64,000 nt of DNA, taken from assembly GCF_025698545.1 (NCBI RefSeq), contig NC_068570.1, positions 3,844,001 to 3,908,000 on the forward strand. The letters are read 5' to 3'. Under the pieces are notes generated by a model that made no database searches, was not told the DNA's origin, and saw only the letters and a list, made by a program, of their open reading frames with translations. Below, in pieces: positions 12,251 to 23,170 of this stretch. Each line of letters opens with the position of its first letter. The stretch's first letter is position 1. This stretch comes from Gossypium raimondii (taxonomy: Eukaryota; Streptophyta; Magnoliopsida; Malvales; Malvaceae). Position numbers and translations under genes: made by a program.

Positions 12251-13146
12251 TTCTGCAGCTTGAGCTTAATTTTGATACTGTGTTTGTACTTTTGATTTGT
12301 TTTTACAAACTTTTCAATGTGACCAAATTGCTTGCAGGCTCTACATTGAATATCTGGTCTGTACCAACAGTATTTCTCAAGATGAGTAGTCTTCTTGCAA
12401 TGGACACAAGGTGGAAACTTCTTTCTAGTAGGTTCTTTATTCTTCTTCTCAGTCCAAGGCTTCTTGCCTTTGGCATTCGAGTTTGAACTTGAGCTTTCTC
12501 TGCTTCTAGCTTGAAAAGCTCCTTCATAGTTATCTTCCTGCCTATTTGCCCTCCTCTGCTCTTGAGCATAAAGAGCATTTATAAGCTCAGTCAAAGGGAT
12601 TGTTGACAAGTCTCTTGAATCTTCCAGAGAGGAAATTTTTGCCTCATACTTCTCTGGAAAGGTTGTTATGACCTTCTCAACCACTCTTTGGTCACTGAAT
12701 TCCTCCCCAAGCAGCCTTATATTGTTGACAGTAGCCATGATTCTGTCAGCATATTGCTTGATAGTTTCTGAGTCTTCCATTTTCAGGTTCTCAGAGTCTC
12801 TTCTTAGGTTGATCAGCTGCTGTTGCCTGGTCTTATCAGACCCTTGAAACTCCTTCTTGAGTTTATCCCAGGCCTGTTTTGGAGTGTCACAAGCCATTAT
12901 TCTTGTGAAAATAACATCAAAAACTCCACTTTGAAGACATGACATAGCTTTGTATTTCTTGGCACAGTCTTCACTATGCTGCCTGATCTGAGCTATGGTC
13001 GGGTTAGCTCTTAGTGGTGGTGGCACAGTATCATTGAGAACAACATTCCACAGGTCATGTGCCTGCAGGTATGTTCTCATTTTCACTGCCCAGATGTTGT
13101 AATTTTCTCCAGCAAAGACCGGTGGAGGAGGTGGTGTAAAACTCAT
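12172..13146 (-). pseudogene. Copia gag with frameshift in second zinc knuckle
   Basis: The ATG at 13146 (MSFTPPPPPVF) is preferred to an upstream TTG. A UBN2-type gag of about 290 residues follows, with a GENYNIWAVKM motif near the N-terminus. Two zinc knuckles are near 12320-12410: CVHCKKTTHLEKYC is complete, while CRACKQFGHIEK loses its last Cys through a one-base deletion (near 12312) that shifts the frame. The residues after this point are out of frame, and the original frame now also has a TAA near 12267. Gag would form the cytoplasmic particle; this allele would give a truncated nucleocapsid without the pol part. Confidence 0.85.
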
Positions 13147-13252
13147 TTTCAGCAACTAAAAAACAACCTCTACTTCTTCTGTTTCAAGCACAGCTTGCTT
13201 AATGATAGTGTACAACCAAGGCTCTCAAAGACTGAAAGCTCTCGATACCATC

Positions 13253-13710
13253 TGTTGGATCTTCCAGCAAAAAACAAAAGCAAAATCGAATGGAAGCAAA
13301 AGGAAGAAAACTAAAAAAATGATAACTCAGCAAATGTTGTAACTGAAAGTCATGTATTTTTCATTCAAATTTTGAATATATGTGAGTTACAAACAATTTG
13401 ACAGTTACCTACTAATTTAATTGCCCTTACTTAATACATACTAAAAGTTTATCTTGCTTACAAAAGAAAGCTGGCATACCAGCTATTACATCAGTCAATC
13501 TTTCCTACTAACTTAGCTAACTCATTACAAAGATTTAGACTAAGTTCCATAGGAACAAAATATTCAAAAAGTAATTCTATAACTGAACCAACTCCATTTC
13601 TTGGCTACAAAACAGTATAGCAGCTAAACTTGTACAATTTGCTGCTGCTGGTCTTTTGACCAATTTGTTGTTGTTGGTCCTTTGTTGCAATGCAGGCCAC
13701 GGCTTCAACA
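13253..13710 (-). repeat. 5' LTR of the Copia element
   Basis: 458 bp, TG...CA ends, pairs with 8793-9215. The primer-binding site lies immediately inside (13238-13252, minus strand). It ends next to the CTTGT target duplication at 13711-13715. Confidence 0.93.
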
Positions 13711-14453
13711 CTTGTCTGCAAACCAATTGAGCAACTCCATCCCTGAAACTATAGGGAATTTGTCCATGTCATTCTACTTGAATTTCAGCGTCAATCGGTT
13801 TAGCCAAAGAATTCCAATTCAAGTAGGCAAGTTAACTAGGTTGGTTCAACTAGATTTGAGTCACAACATGCTTTTAGGGGAGATTCCAGGGAAATTTCAA
13901 AGTTTGCAGAGCTTGGAGACACTAAACCTTTCTCACAATAATCTCTCTGGTGAAATACCAGCCTCTTTGGAGAAGCTCCGAGGCTTGTACACTGTTGACA
14001 TTTCATATAATGAACTCCAGGGTCCCATTCCCAACTGCCACGCATTTCTAAATGCTTCAGTACGAGAATCGGGACAGAACAAAGGATTATGTGGCAATGC
14101 TAGAGGATTACCGCCTTGCACATCTTTTTCTAAGAAGGGTCACAACAACAACAAAACCTTTTTAGTAGTTATGTTCTCTCTTTTATCGGTTTCTTGTCTC
14201 TTGATTTCATCAATTGCTTTGTTGTTTGCCTTCAAGAAGAGGAAGAAAGATGCAGATGAAGGAAGACAAAGCAATGCAAGTGATGAGATATTTTTCTCAT
14301 TATCTCCCTTTAATGGAAGAAAATTGTTTGAAGAGATCATTAGAGCTACCAAAGATTTTGATGCTCAATTTTGCATTGGGAAGGGAGGATATGGAAACGT
14401 ATACAAAGCAGAGCTGTCATCAGGAGATGTTGTAGCTGTGAAGAAATTCCATC

Positions 14454-14877
14454 TGTTGCATTTTGTTTATTTTGTTTACTTTTAATGTTTGCAATCTTTT
14501 GTAAATTGAAGCAAGTTGATATACAACTTGGTTTCATAGTTGGTAGGATTTGATAATGATAGATGTTATAGCTGATATGTTTTCAGCTTTTAATTTGTAA
14601 TTGTTAATTGGCAAGTTGCCAAATTTAGTGGGAGCAGTTACAAGCTTAGGTAACTGACATTCCAATTTTTTAACTTATATTTTGAAATGAAATGAAAGAA
14701 ATGGTATTCATTCAGTTACAATTTTTACATGTTATTCTTTCTTTTCTTTTTCTGCTTGTTAACCGAGAGCTTATGCTCTTGATGCTTTGAACTTTTGCTT
14801 GATGTTCTGCTTGCTGTTCAAAGAGCTTATGCTCTTAGTGTTTCATTGTTTGGTTGTTGCTGCTATTTTATCCAACA
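14454..14877 (+). mobile_element. Second, diverged solo-type Copia LTR in receptor copy 1
   Basis: 424 bp inserted in the kinase region, starting TGTTGCATTTTG and ending ATCCAACA. Its internal layout (AT-rich promoter side, CAGTTACAATTTTTRC motif before a T/C-rich end) resembles the solo LTR at 7865-8309, in the same orientation but clearly diverged. Compared with copy 2 (31854-31874) about 20 host bases are missing at the site and no target duplication is visible, so the insertion was accompanied or followed by a small deletion. Confidence 0.7.
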
Positions 14878-15640
14878 CAGATCAAAGACAGTTCCTAAAT
14901 GAGGTTAGGGCATTAGTAGAAACAAGACACAGAAATATTGTGAAGTTCTATGGTTTTTGTTCCTCTGCAGGTCATTCCTTTTTAGTATACAAGTACCTTG
15001 AAAGGGGTAGCTTGGCTTCTGTTCTCAGTAAGAATGAAGAATCTAAGAAATTGGACTGAAACAATAGGGTGAATATTGTCAAAGGTGTTGTTAATGCCCT
15101 CTCCTATTTGCTCCATGACTGTTCACCGCCCATTGTTCATCGAGATATAACAAGCAACAGCATTTTGCTTGATTTGGAGTATGAAGCTCACCTTTCAGAC
15201 TTTGGCATTGCTAAGCTTCTCAATCCAGACTCATCCAATTGGAGTAATATTGCTGGAACATACGGATACATTGCACCAGGTGATTTTCATTGTACTTCCA
15301 TAGATGAAATGGCATATAGGATAATATTTGTCATCAACTATTTATCTTTTTCTTTGCAGAGCTTTCCTACACCATGCAAGTTACTGAAAAGTGTGATGTG
15401 TTTAGTTTTGGTGTACTGGCATTGGAATTGATACCCGGGGCATATCCGGGTGAATTTCTCTCTAATCTATCAATTGTAACAGCAGAAAACATTCCACTAA
15501 ACAATGTGTTGGATCAAAGGCTTTCGTCTCCTCCGCCAGAAGTAGTGAACAAACTCGTATTCATCCTGGAGCTGGCTGTTTCATGTTTAGATAACAATCC
15601 AAAATCTAGGCCAACCATGCACACATCTAGTCCCTTGTAG

Positions 15641-17490
15641 GTCCCTTTGATCTTCATCTAATATACCACCTTGGAAATGTTTGGTATTGCTCTAATGTTG
15701 TTTCTTTTAGCTTTCGTGTAGTAATCATGGGTGAATGGATTAGCATTTTTATACCCGTAATTACCTTTTCCATGAAAATTGCTACTAGCTTGTTGGTAAT
15801 GCAACAAGAGTTGTTTCCGATATTTGTCTGTAACAGTTTATCATAAATTATATTCTAGTATTATCTTTTCAAAGGTTTCACCCTCTAATATTAATTTGGT
15901 CGTTCAAAGAGCTAAGCCTTTCAAAGCTTTCAACACCCTCCCTTTGCTATTAATCCTTGTCCTATTCTCTCTTATTAGACCTACATCAATTAAAGGATTC
16001 GCTAATCCATTTATTAATGAATTGGATATTTTAAGGCTCTCAAATTTTAATGTCTTCCCCATTCTTTTTCTCTAAAGGGTCATACCTATATCAACTATCA
16101 CTTGTATTTCATGGAGTGATCGTGTTCTTTGAAGTGAATCTACTTGACCAGCCTCCATTAACTCCTATCTTGAATTACCTTAAATGTTTTCTTTGAAAAT
16201 TGTGGTGGATTTGGTTTTTTCTTTTCTTGTTGTTTTTAGTCATGTTCTGGTGTATACATAGATTTGCTAAGGCAATAGTTCTTGAAGGACCTCATTGTGA
16301 TAGAGCATTGTGATGGTGTTCACAAAATTGAACTCCAAAATGCCGAGAAGGAGGATAGTCCATATGCGACTTGACGTTTCGTGCATACTATTATGTCAAG
16401 TCTCTTGGGGGATTTTGGTAGTGGTTGATTGGTGATTGGTGCTCATAATGAAGGTGGTTTCACCCCTAATTGTAATTTGATATTATCTTATAAAAGAATC
16501 TTCGGTTTCAACTTCATTCAAACTATGATATTTGAATTATTGGTGGAACAAAAAACTTGGCTTATAATCGTTTAAAAAACAATTCCATTTTAACTCTAGT
16601 CAAAACAAAATGTGGGTAGAACTAGAGATTTTGCACAACTAATCTAAAAATGTGAGTGAGCCAAAGAGATAAATAAAGAGAGAACCAACACACAATATTT
16701 ATTAGCACAGTTCAGATTCCCCCATCCTACATTTGCAGAGTTTCACTTAAAGAACAATTTTATTCAATAATTATTTGGATTACTTATTTGCTTAAATCGA
16801 ATCTATCCTTACATAAAGAAGTAATTGTGGTCCAAATACCGACTCCAATTGTTACAAACCACTCTCCCTAAATACGTCACATGATAACAATATTTCTCCA
16901 TAAACAATATCTAAACAAAGAGTGTTTAAAACACCCCAAAATGACTAAAGAAGAAACTCCATCAATCGACATATTGATAGGCTCTTCTCCAACATTGATC
17001 AGTAGCCAAAAGATAAGTCTTTATCACCGCTTAAATGATAACTCCCATAACAAAAAGTGCAAATAAAGAGAATTAAATTGAAACTTCCCTTAAGAGTATG
17101 CACAAGGGGCTCGCTTAAACTCCCCTTATCATCACCATGCACCTTGCACCTTGCACCTTGCAGAGAAAGGTAGTTTGTGGGACACCCCACACCCGATCCA
17201 GTTGTTGGATCCGAATGTGTAACATTGCATTACGTTGTCAGAGCAACTTAGGCTAACTTGACATATATTCACAAAGTTAAATTCATAATTATCATTCATA
17301 ACAATTAACCCATTCATTATGATCATACACATACATCATAATACATAAGAATCAATTACATCTAATTACTGGGTTATAATAAGTTAATTTCAAAATTAGG
17401 ACTCAAATTCAAACTTAAATGTCAAATTTTAACTTGTTGTCTTGAGATATAGAACCTCGTGTCTCAAATTCAAACTTAAATTGTTTACGT
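15641..17490. other. 3' flank of copy 1, shared with copy 2
   Basis: No gene. Nearly colinear with 32653-34510; the proximal part also matches 47805-48340 and 63126-63330. It holds the presumed 3' UTR and polyadenylation region. From about 16600 it contains sequence of LTR-retrotransposon leader type. A small tandem ACCTTGC repeat (three units near 17138-17160, one in the other copy) differs between the two. The duplicates diverge abruptly near 17480/34510. Confidence 0.55.
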
Positions 17491-17495
17491 AATTA

Positions 17496-18284
17496 GCTTG
17501 CAAGTCTGGCTTGACCTACCTATATTAATTTTTTTTATATATAAATAGATTTAAAAATATATAATAAATCAAGTACACTAAAAACATTAAAATAACTGTT
17601 TCTCAATAAATTAAAAATAAATTTTAAAAAAATTTTATACTTAAATAACACTAAGATAAATGCAACTTAACAAATAAATACCTCTAAAATAGTAATAAAA
17701 TTAACAATAAAAAAAAACTAATTCAATGTCCAAACAATAATATCAAGATGTTAGTAATATAATAGTAAAATGACAACAAAACAGTGACAAAACAACAATT
17801 TTTTTTTTTGTAAATTCAAGTCGGGTCGGGTTCAAGCAAAAAAAAAAGCTTATTTGAGGTTCGATCCATTTTCTAAATGAGTTTTATTTTTTTTCTAACC
17901 CCATTTTTTTATTTTAAATTTTCACTCAAACCTTCTCACTTTTCAAGAAGTCCCAACCCATGTCAGTTCTAATCCCCACTTATTCAATTTAATAAGGGCT
18001 TTTACAAGGTGGGATTATTAGAGGTGATGAAGGTATTCTTCACTGTTACATTGTTAGTTGGTTGCGAATTTTGGCCTGATTTTGGTGTCCACAATATGTT
18101 CGTCCTTTGTCCTCTTAGAAAAAATTTTAGTTCTGTTTATCTTAGTTCTCCTTATGTGAGCTTGTTTAGATGAACTCTTTAAGAACAATAAATTCTTTGA
18201 AACATGATTAATTTTGAAAATAAAACATGGTTCTAGGAAGTAACATAGATTTTTGTTTCAATTATAGTTAGAATAACGTATTGT
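17496..18284 (+). repeat. Orphan copy of the receptor upstream region
   Basis: 17500-17990 matches the AT-rich repeat at 4840-5290 and 27600-28050; 17991-18284 matches the upstream flank at 5895-6230. It is cut at 18284 by an LTR-like fragment before any promoter or coding part. This suggests a further receptor copy once began here or that only its upstream region was copied. Confidence 0.6.
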
Positions 18285-18494
18285 TGAGGGTACCCGCAAC
18301 AAAGAGAGAAAACTTGAAAGAAAAAGAAACTGAAGAAGATAATCTAAAATTGATCTACCTCACTAATTTTCATTAAGGCAAAAAATATAAATTACAAAGC
18401 AGTTACCTAGTACATAACTACTCCCACTAATTACATTAAAAATTGCATAACTTATCTTGCACACATAAATAAGTTGACTTATCAACTAAAATCA
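18285..18494 (-). mobile_element. Copia-type LTR fragment
   Basis: Starts TGTTGAGGGTACCC. Its order of motifs (A-rich start, CAGTTACCTAGTACATAACT, then CTTATCTTGCACACA) parallels the plus-strand reading of the LTR at 8793-9215, so it is probably a diverged minus-oriented LTR of the same group. The other end is cut by transposase sequence at 18495. No target duplication is seen. Confidence 0.45.
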
Positions 18495-18885
18495 TCCTAT
18501 TTCTTAGGTGTACCTGGTACACCCCTTGGCAATACCTTGGTCCGGCCTGTCAAACTCTGTCACTTGAAACCATAGGTCGTCGCGCGAGTGACAAACTGTG
18601 TGCATGCAGTTGGCTCGTGCCTTACCATTATTAATTTCTTCCACTACCGTCGGACACCATACATGGCCTCCTTGCAATTGCCAGGCATAACTCGCCGCTC
18701 GCTTTGGGAACACTTTCGCCAAACGGAAGTATCTCTTTCACAACCGCGATTATCAGCAAATGACGCGTTCCTTTGAAAACGGAATTGATGCATTCCGCCA
18801 GGTTCGAGGTTATGTGGTCATATCGTAGCCTGCCGTCGTATGATTATGTCTACTGTTCGAATAGTATGTTTTCGAGATATGTTGC
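18495..18885 (-). pseudogene. Mutator-like (MULE) transposase fragment
   Basis: Minus strand, in three frames: near 18745-18815 the motif NLAECINSVFKGTRH; after a frameshift, FPKRAASYAWQLQGGHVWCP and VTEFDRPDQGI (18530-18722); then, after another shift, VHLRNR near 18497. This is the end of the MULE transposase domain leading to the SWIM zinc finger, which is missing. In a live element it would cut and move Mutator-type transposons. No inverted repeats were recognised around it. Confidence 0.85.
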
Positions 18886-20460
18886 CCACGCCGACTTCCT
18901 TTTAAATTTGTTGCTCTAATATGATCTTTAAATTATTTTTTTATAAATGTATTTGTTACATTTTTTTTAACTCGCTGAGTGCCATAATCTTGTGCATATA
19001 TAAAGCATTGCATGGTGTATAGGAAATTAATTTGGGAGAACACGATGGAAATGGAACTTTGGATTATTAGGTTTTGGTCAATAATGTCCGTTTCTGGGCA
19101 GGGTTTATGGCCAACCCCAGCCAATGAGAGTAAGGAGACTAAAAACAAAATTTGCTCATTTAGCTAAAAGAGTTTAATTCTTCCCTGGTACCCTGGTAGA
19201 GATGCCTATAGGTCGAGCTAAGCTCGAGTCAGTCCCAACCAAATATCAAGCCCAACTGGTAGGCTCAAACCCCGTCTAAAAAATAAACTTAAATTTTTGT
19301 GCAAATTCGGTCTAGATTATATATGTTAAGCTCGGGCTCGACACATTTTTTTTAATCTTACATATACTAAATCAAACTATGTATTTGACTTGGACCTGTT
19401 ATTATGAAATGCAACTAATATGATTTCGTCTGGTTATAACTTAACAGCTTTGTATTATGTTATACAATAGCTGGTGGCTTTAGAACTATTTCAAGACCAG
19501 ACAATTAATCCATCTTCTCTCCACATTCCTCTTTTCCCATCTTTCTTCCACCAAATTACTTACCTTGTTTTCAAGCTGAGCATTTTACAACACGATCCTC
19601 ATCAATCAGGTTTTTAGCAAGTCTTAAATTTTTCAATGAGAATAAAGCATAAATGTGCCACTACCACTTAATCTTCTATATAGCACATAGTTCATGTAAC
19701 AGCTAACATAAAGTAGAGAGAACAGTTTGGCACTTTGGCTTGTCAAAAGTAGGCAATTCCAATTGCGATCACAACATTACATAGACTGTCCATTCACCAC
19801 AGTCTTCCCACATCTGTTCCAATGAAAACAAAGAATGCCAAATGGATGCAACTAAAACTGGAATCACAGGACAAAAAGGAAACAATATCAAATATTTACA
19901 AGCAAGAGTTTACAGTAATAATAGGCTCTATCATAAATTTCTTCTGCTAGAGATATGTAGTTAACAACAAAAACCAAATTCAGATGATCCAATACTAAAA
20001 CAGTCTATAAGATCCAACAGACCTTTTCAATAAGGATTTAAGCTTCTCAAAAGTAACTAAATACTTTTTTTCCAGCAAACTTCAAGCAATAGTAGCTTGA
20101 GTGCTTAAATTCAAAGTCTATTCTGAACTTCCTAAAAGTATCTGAGTAAATTAAACAGAAAACACAAACAAAATAATTCCAGAAAGAGACTCATTTTATT
20201 TCAGCAATCAAGCATCTTGCTTAAAGCAATCACTATAAGGATCTTATCACAAAGGGATCAATTAAACACAATACAATGGTTAAACTACACCAATGTCCAC
20301 TATACATATAACTTATTTTTTTGGAAAAAGTTTTGAACTAATGATTGCAAGATTTATAGGGACTGCAAAAGAACAATAAAGTTCCTTACATAGCAATGGA
20401 TAACTGCGTATAATAACTCATGATCTGTCAAAAATGCCTTCATATAACCGAGAATATGCT
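18886..20460. other. Intergenic stretch without recognised gene
   Basis: 19190-19350 contains a diverged piece of the dispersed repeat with GGGCTCGAC-type motifs also seen at 4680-4850. The rest (19350-20460) is AT-rich and reads like intron or UTR sequence. I see no coding signal, RNA gene or clear transposon end. Confidence 0.4.
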
Positions 20461-20468
20461 AAACAGCT

Positions 20469-21059
20469 ATGGTGGAACAGGATTGTGATATCAAGCTACA
20501 GGATATATATAAGTATTATGGAGTGTTGAAGATTTCAAGCAAAGATATTAGCTCTACTTTCTTGGCTTATAAAGACAAAGAGAAAGCTTTGGAACTATAC
20601 AAACATCTAGCTGAGTATCATGACAATCACATATTATGCTGCCATCATCTTGTATGCTATCAAGATGAATGGTTGCTTGCGATAAAATATTTTAAAAACG
20701 TTCTAACTTATTTAAGAGAAAAGGGAAAATAGTTTTTCAAATCGAAGTGAGTATACGTGGTTCAGTTACATTAGTGTACTAAATTTCGGTAAGATCTTCC
20801 AAGATGTTGCTTGTATATGGACCAAAAAAAAAATCAAAGTATTTACATGCAGTATTCGAAAAAGTCTATATTCATTACTAATTTTGATGGGCGAGTAAAA
20901 TTTTTACTCTATTTAAATTCATGTAATAGACAAATTGGAGTTGCTATTGATAAGCTAAAATATTTGATGAACTACATCATCAATTTGCCATTCGAATCTG
21001 TTATCCGAAATTATAAGAATTTCAATATGACGTCTAAACTATTATCTTTTCTTACCTAA
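20469..21059 (+). pseudogene. Unrecognised protein-like repeat, best plus-strand copy
   Basis: Two open stretches: 20469-20732 (87 codons, including KDKEKALELYKHLAEYHD) and 20811-21059 (about 80 codons, including CNRQIGVAIDKLKYLMNYII). They are separated by a short gap with a frame change. Related frames occur at 35465-35764 and 36605-36796 on the minus strand, with substitutions that often keep residue character. The composition is helical and rich in Lys, Tyr, Leu and Cys/His. I do not recognise the family; it could be a decayed host gene, transposon cargo or an old integrated sequence. It is probably not functional because no copy joins both parts in one frame. Confidence 0.4.
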
Positions 21060-21624
21060 CTTGATTCTTAAATCTTGTAAGTTGATTGCATCTTTCATAT
21101 ATTTATTTTGAAGTTCGATTCTCAATTTGTTTGTTGACTTATTTGCCTATGTCCAAACGGATAGAAAGCATGTGAGTCATGAGTTTTTACTGGATGCTTC
21201 CCTTAGTTCAGAGATAAGTTCTGTTTTATTATAAATCTAGATCATCTCCTGAAGCGTAAAATGATTAAACAGAAACGACTTCAGGGTTACCTACTTAAGA
21301 TTTTTTTACGAATGAATTAGTTAAGTATTTCTGTAATGTTTACCATCATTACAACGAAATAATTGCTTGCAAAAAATCACAAGTAAGATTTCAATATTTT
21401 TATTATGATATTCTATTTACTTAAATTATTTATTTTATAGATGTGCATCATTAACCTCGAGAGCGAGTTGAATAGGGTACCACTTCTGTAGGTTCAATTA
21501 TTTGAAACTTTAATCAGATATGCAAAATCTGCTAAAACCTAATAAGAAATATATAAAAATTATAAATTTGTTTTTATAATTCATATTGTCATTTTAATTT
21601 TTGATATAGGGTCCCACTTCTTTT

Positions 21625-22345
21625 GGAATAAATTATTTTTAAAATATAGGAATAGTTTATTATTTTTTGTTACAACGATTCAACAGTAAAAGTAATGTCA
21701 ATTTTGTTATATATTCTCAATGTTTTTGCTTTTAGGCACTATTTATCTTTTCCAACGATGGTCTTTAAATATGGTCAGATTATGCTGTATCTCTTCAATT
21801 CCAATGTTTAGCATGTTCTCGGTTATATGATCTAGTCTAATTTTTGGTTTGCAATAGCTATGATGGAACCAGATTGTGATATCAAGGTATGAGATATATA
21901 GACATATTATGAAGTGTCAAAAATTTTAAGCAAAGAAATTAGCTCCATTTTCCTGCTTTATAAAGACAAAGAAGAAGGTTTGAAAACGTAAAAAAAAAAA
22001 GCTATTTGAGCATCATGACGATCACACACTGTGCTACCATCATCTTGTATACTATTAAGATGAATGGTGCTTGCAATATAATGTTTTAAAAATGTTGCAA
22101 CTTATTTTAGAGAAAGGATGAAGAAGTAAGAAATAAGCATATGTGATTCAGTTACATTAAAGAAGATTTCTTTAAGATCTGCTAGGATGTTGCTTGTATA
22201 TGGGCTAAGAAAGTATTTACACACAATATCCAAAAAAGTCTATATTCATTACTAATTTCAATGGGCGGATAAAATTTTTATCTTACTCAACTCATATCGA
22301 TGTTAATGATGCCAATCTATAAAATAAACAATTTAAGTAAAAGTT
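21625..22345 (+). repeat. Left arm of large palindrome (unknown repeat, plus copy)
   Basis: About 700 bp imperfectly matching the reverse complement of 22425-23165, with a loop of about 80 bp. It contains a decayed copy of the unknown protein-like stretch (for example near 21940-22110), broken by an A-run and stops. Confidence 0.65.
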
Positions 22346-22424
22346 AATAACAAAAGTGAATTGAATATTGTTACATGCATCTTGACATGTAACAAATAAT
22401 TGAACAAATATAGTGTAAAGACTT

Positions 22425-23170
22425 CTTACTTAATTTTTTTTATAAATTGGCATCATTAATAGCAACTCTCGTTTGTTTGTTACATGTATCTAAATCGAGT
22501 AAAAATTTACTACCCATTGAAATTAGTAATGAATATTGACTTTCCCGGATATAACATGTAAATACTTTCTTGGGCCATATACAAATAATATCCTAAAAGA
22601 TCTTACAAAAATCTTCTCTAATGTAACTGAACAACATATACTCACTTCGGTTTAAATAAATATTTTCCAACTTCATCTTTTCTCTAAAATAAGTTGGAAC
22701 ATTTTTAAAACATTCTACCGAAAACAACTATTCATCTTAGTGGTATACAAGATGATAGCAGCACAATAAGTGATCGTCATAATGCTCAACTAGCTATTTG
22801 TACGTTTCCAAAGCTTCCTCTTTGTCTTTATAAAGCAGGAAAGTGGAGCTAATTTTTTTAATTTAAATCTTTAACACTCCATAATATGTATATGTATCCC
22901 ATACCTTGATATCTCAATCTGATTCCACTATAGTTGTTGCAAGCCAAAAATAAAAATTAAGCTATATCATATAATTAAGAACATGCTAAATATTAGAGTT
23001 GAAAAGATGCAACATAGTTTGAACACATTTAAAAACCACCGTTGGAAAAGATAAATAGTCTAAAAGAAAAAATATTGAGAATATATAACAAAATTGACAT
23101 TACTTTTTACTGTTGAGTCGTAACAAAAATGAATAAACTATTCATATATTTTCAGAAATAACTGCTTTCA
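22425..23170 (-). repeat. Right arm of large palindrome, equals positions 1-588
   Basis: Minus-strand copy of the unknown repeat. From 22583 onward it is nearly identical to position 1 onward, marking the start of the visible segmental duplication. It ends at the old Copia remnant. Confidence 0.65.

Larger units (their letters stand above)
8793..13710 (-). mobile_element. Full-length Copia retrotransposon inside receptor copy 1
   Basis: 4918 bp with TG...CA ends and a 5-bp target duplication CTTGT (8788-8792 and 13711-13715); the empty site is seen in copy 2 near 31115. LTRs lie at 8793-9215 and 13253-13710, and the internal genes are on the minus strand. Primer site: minus strand TGGTATCGAGAGC next to 13253, like the initiator-Met tRNA site with one extra base. 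Polypurine tract: AAGGAGAAG beside 9216. Domain order gag, protease, integrase, RT, RNase H defines Ty1/Copia. Several frameshifts and stops mean it is no longer autonomous. Confidence 0.95.
6719..15640 (+). pseudogene. MIK2-like LRR receptor kinase copy 1, broken by Copia insertions
   Basis: Host segments 6719-7864, 8315-8792, 13716-14453 and 14878-15640 together match the intact copy at 29492-32652. They encode a signal peptide, LRRNT with CAWFGIHC, about 22 LRRs, a membrane segment and the kinase start ([11 protein letters not shown]). A solo LTR, a full Copia element and a second LTR interrupt the gene. Further lesions are a Trp-to-TGA stop at 15057-15059, His-to-Leu in the LHHDC segment near 15110, and a deletion near the end that changes the C-terminus to HTSSPL. 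The 80-bp intron (15280-15359) is retained. Its first part could still yield a short secreted LRR protein that stops in the first LTR. Confidence 0.9.

Noticed and set aside
20469-21059. Calling the unknown repeat a viral integration
   Set aside because: No diagnostic motif could be named; without a search it cannot be separated from a decayed host gene, so it is left as unrecognised.
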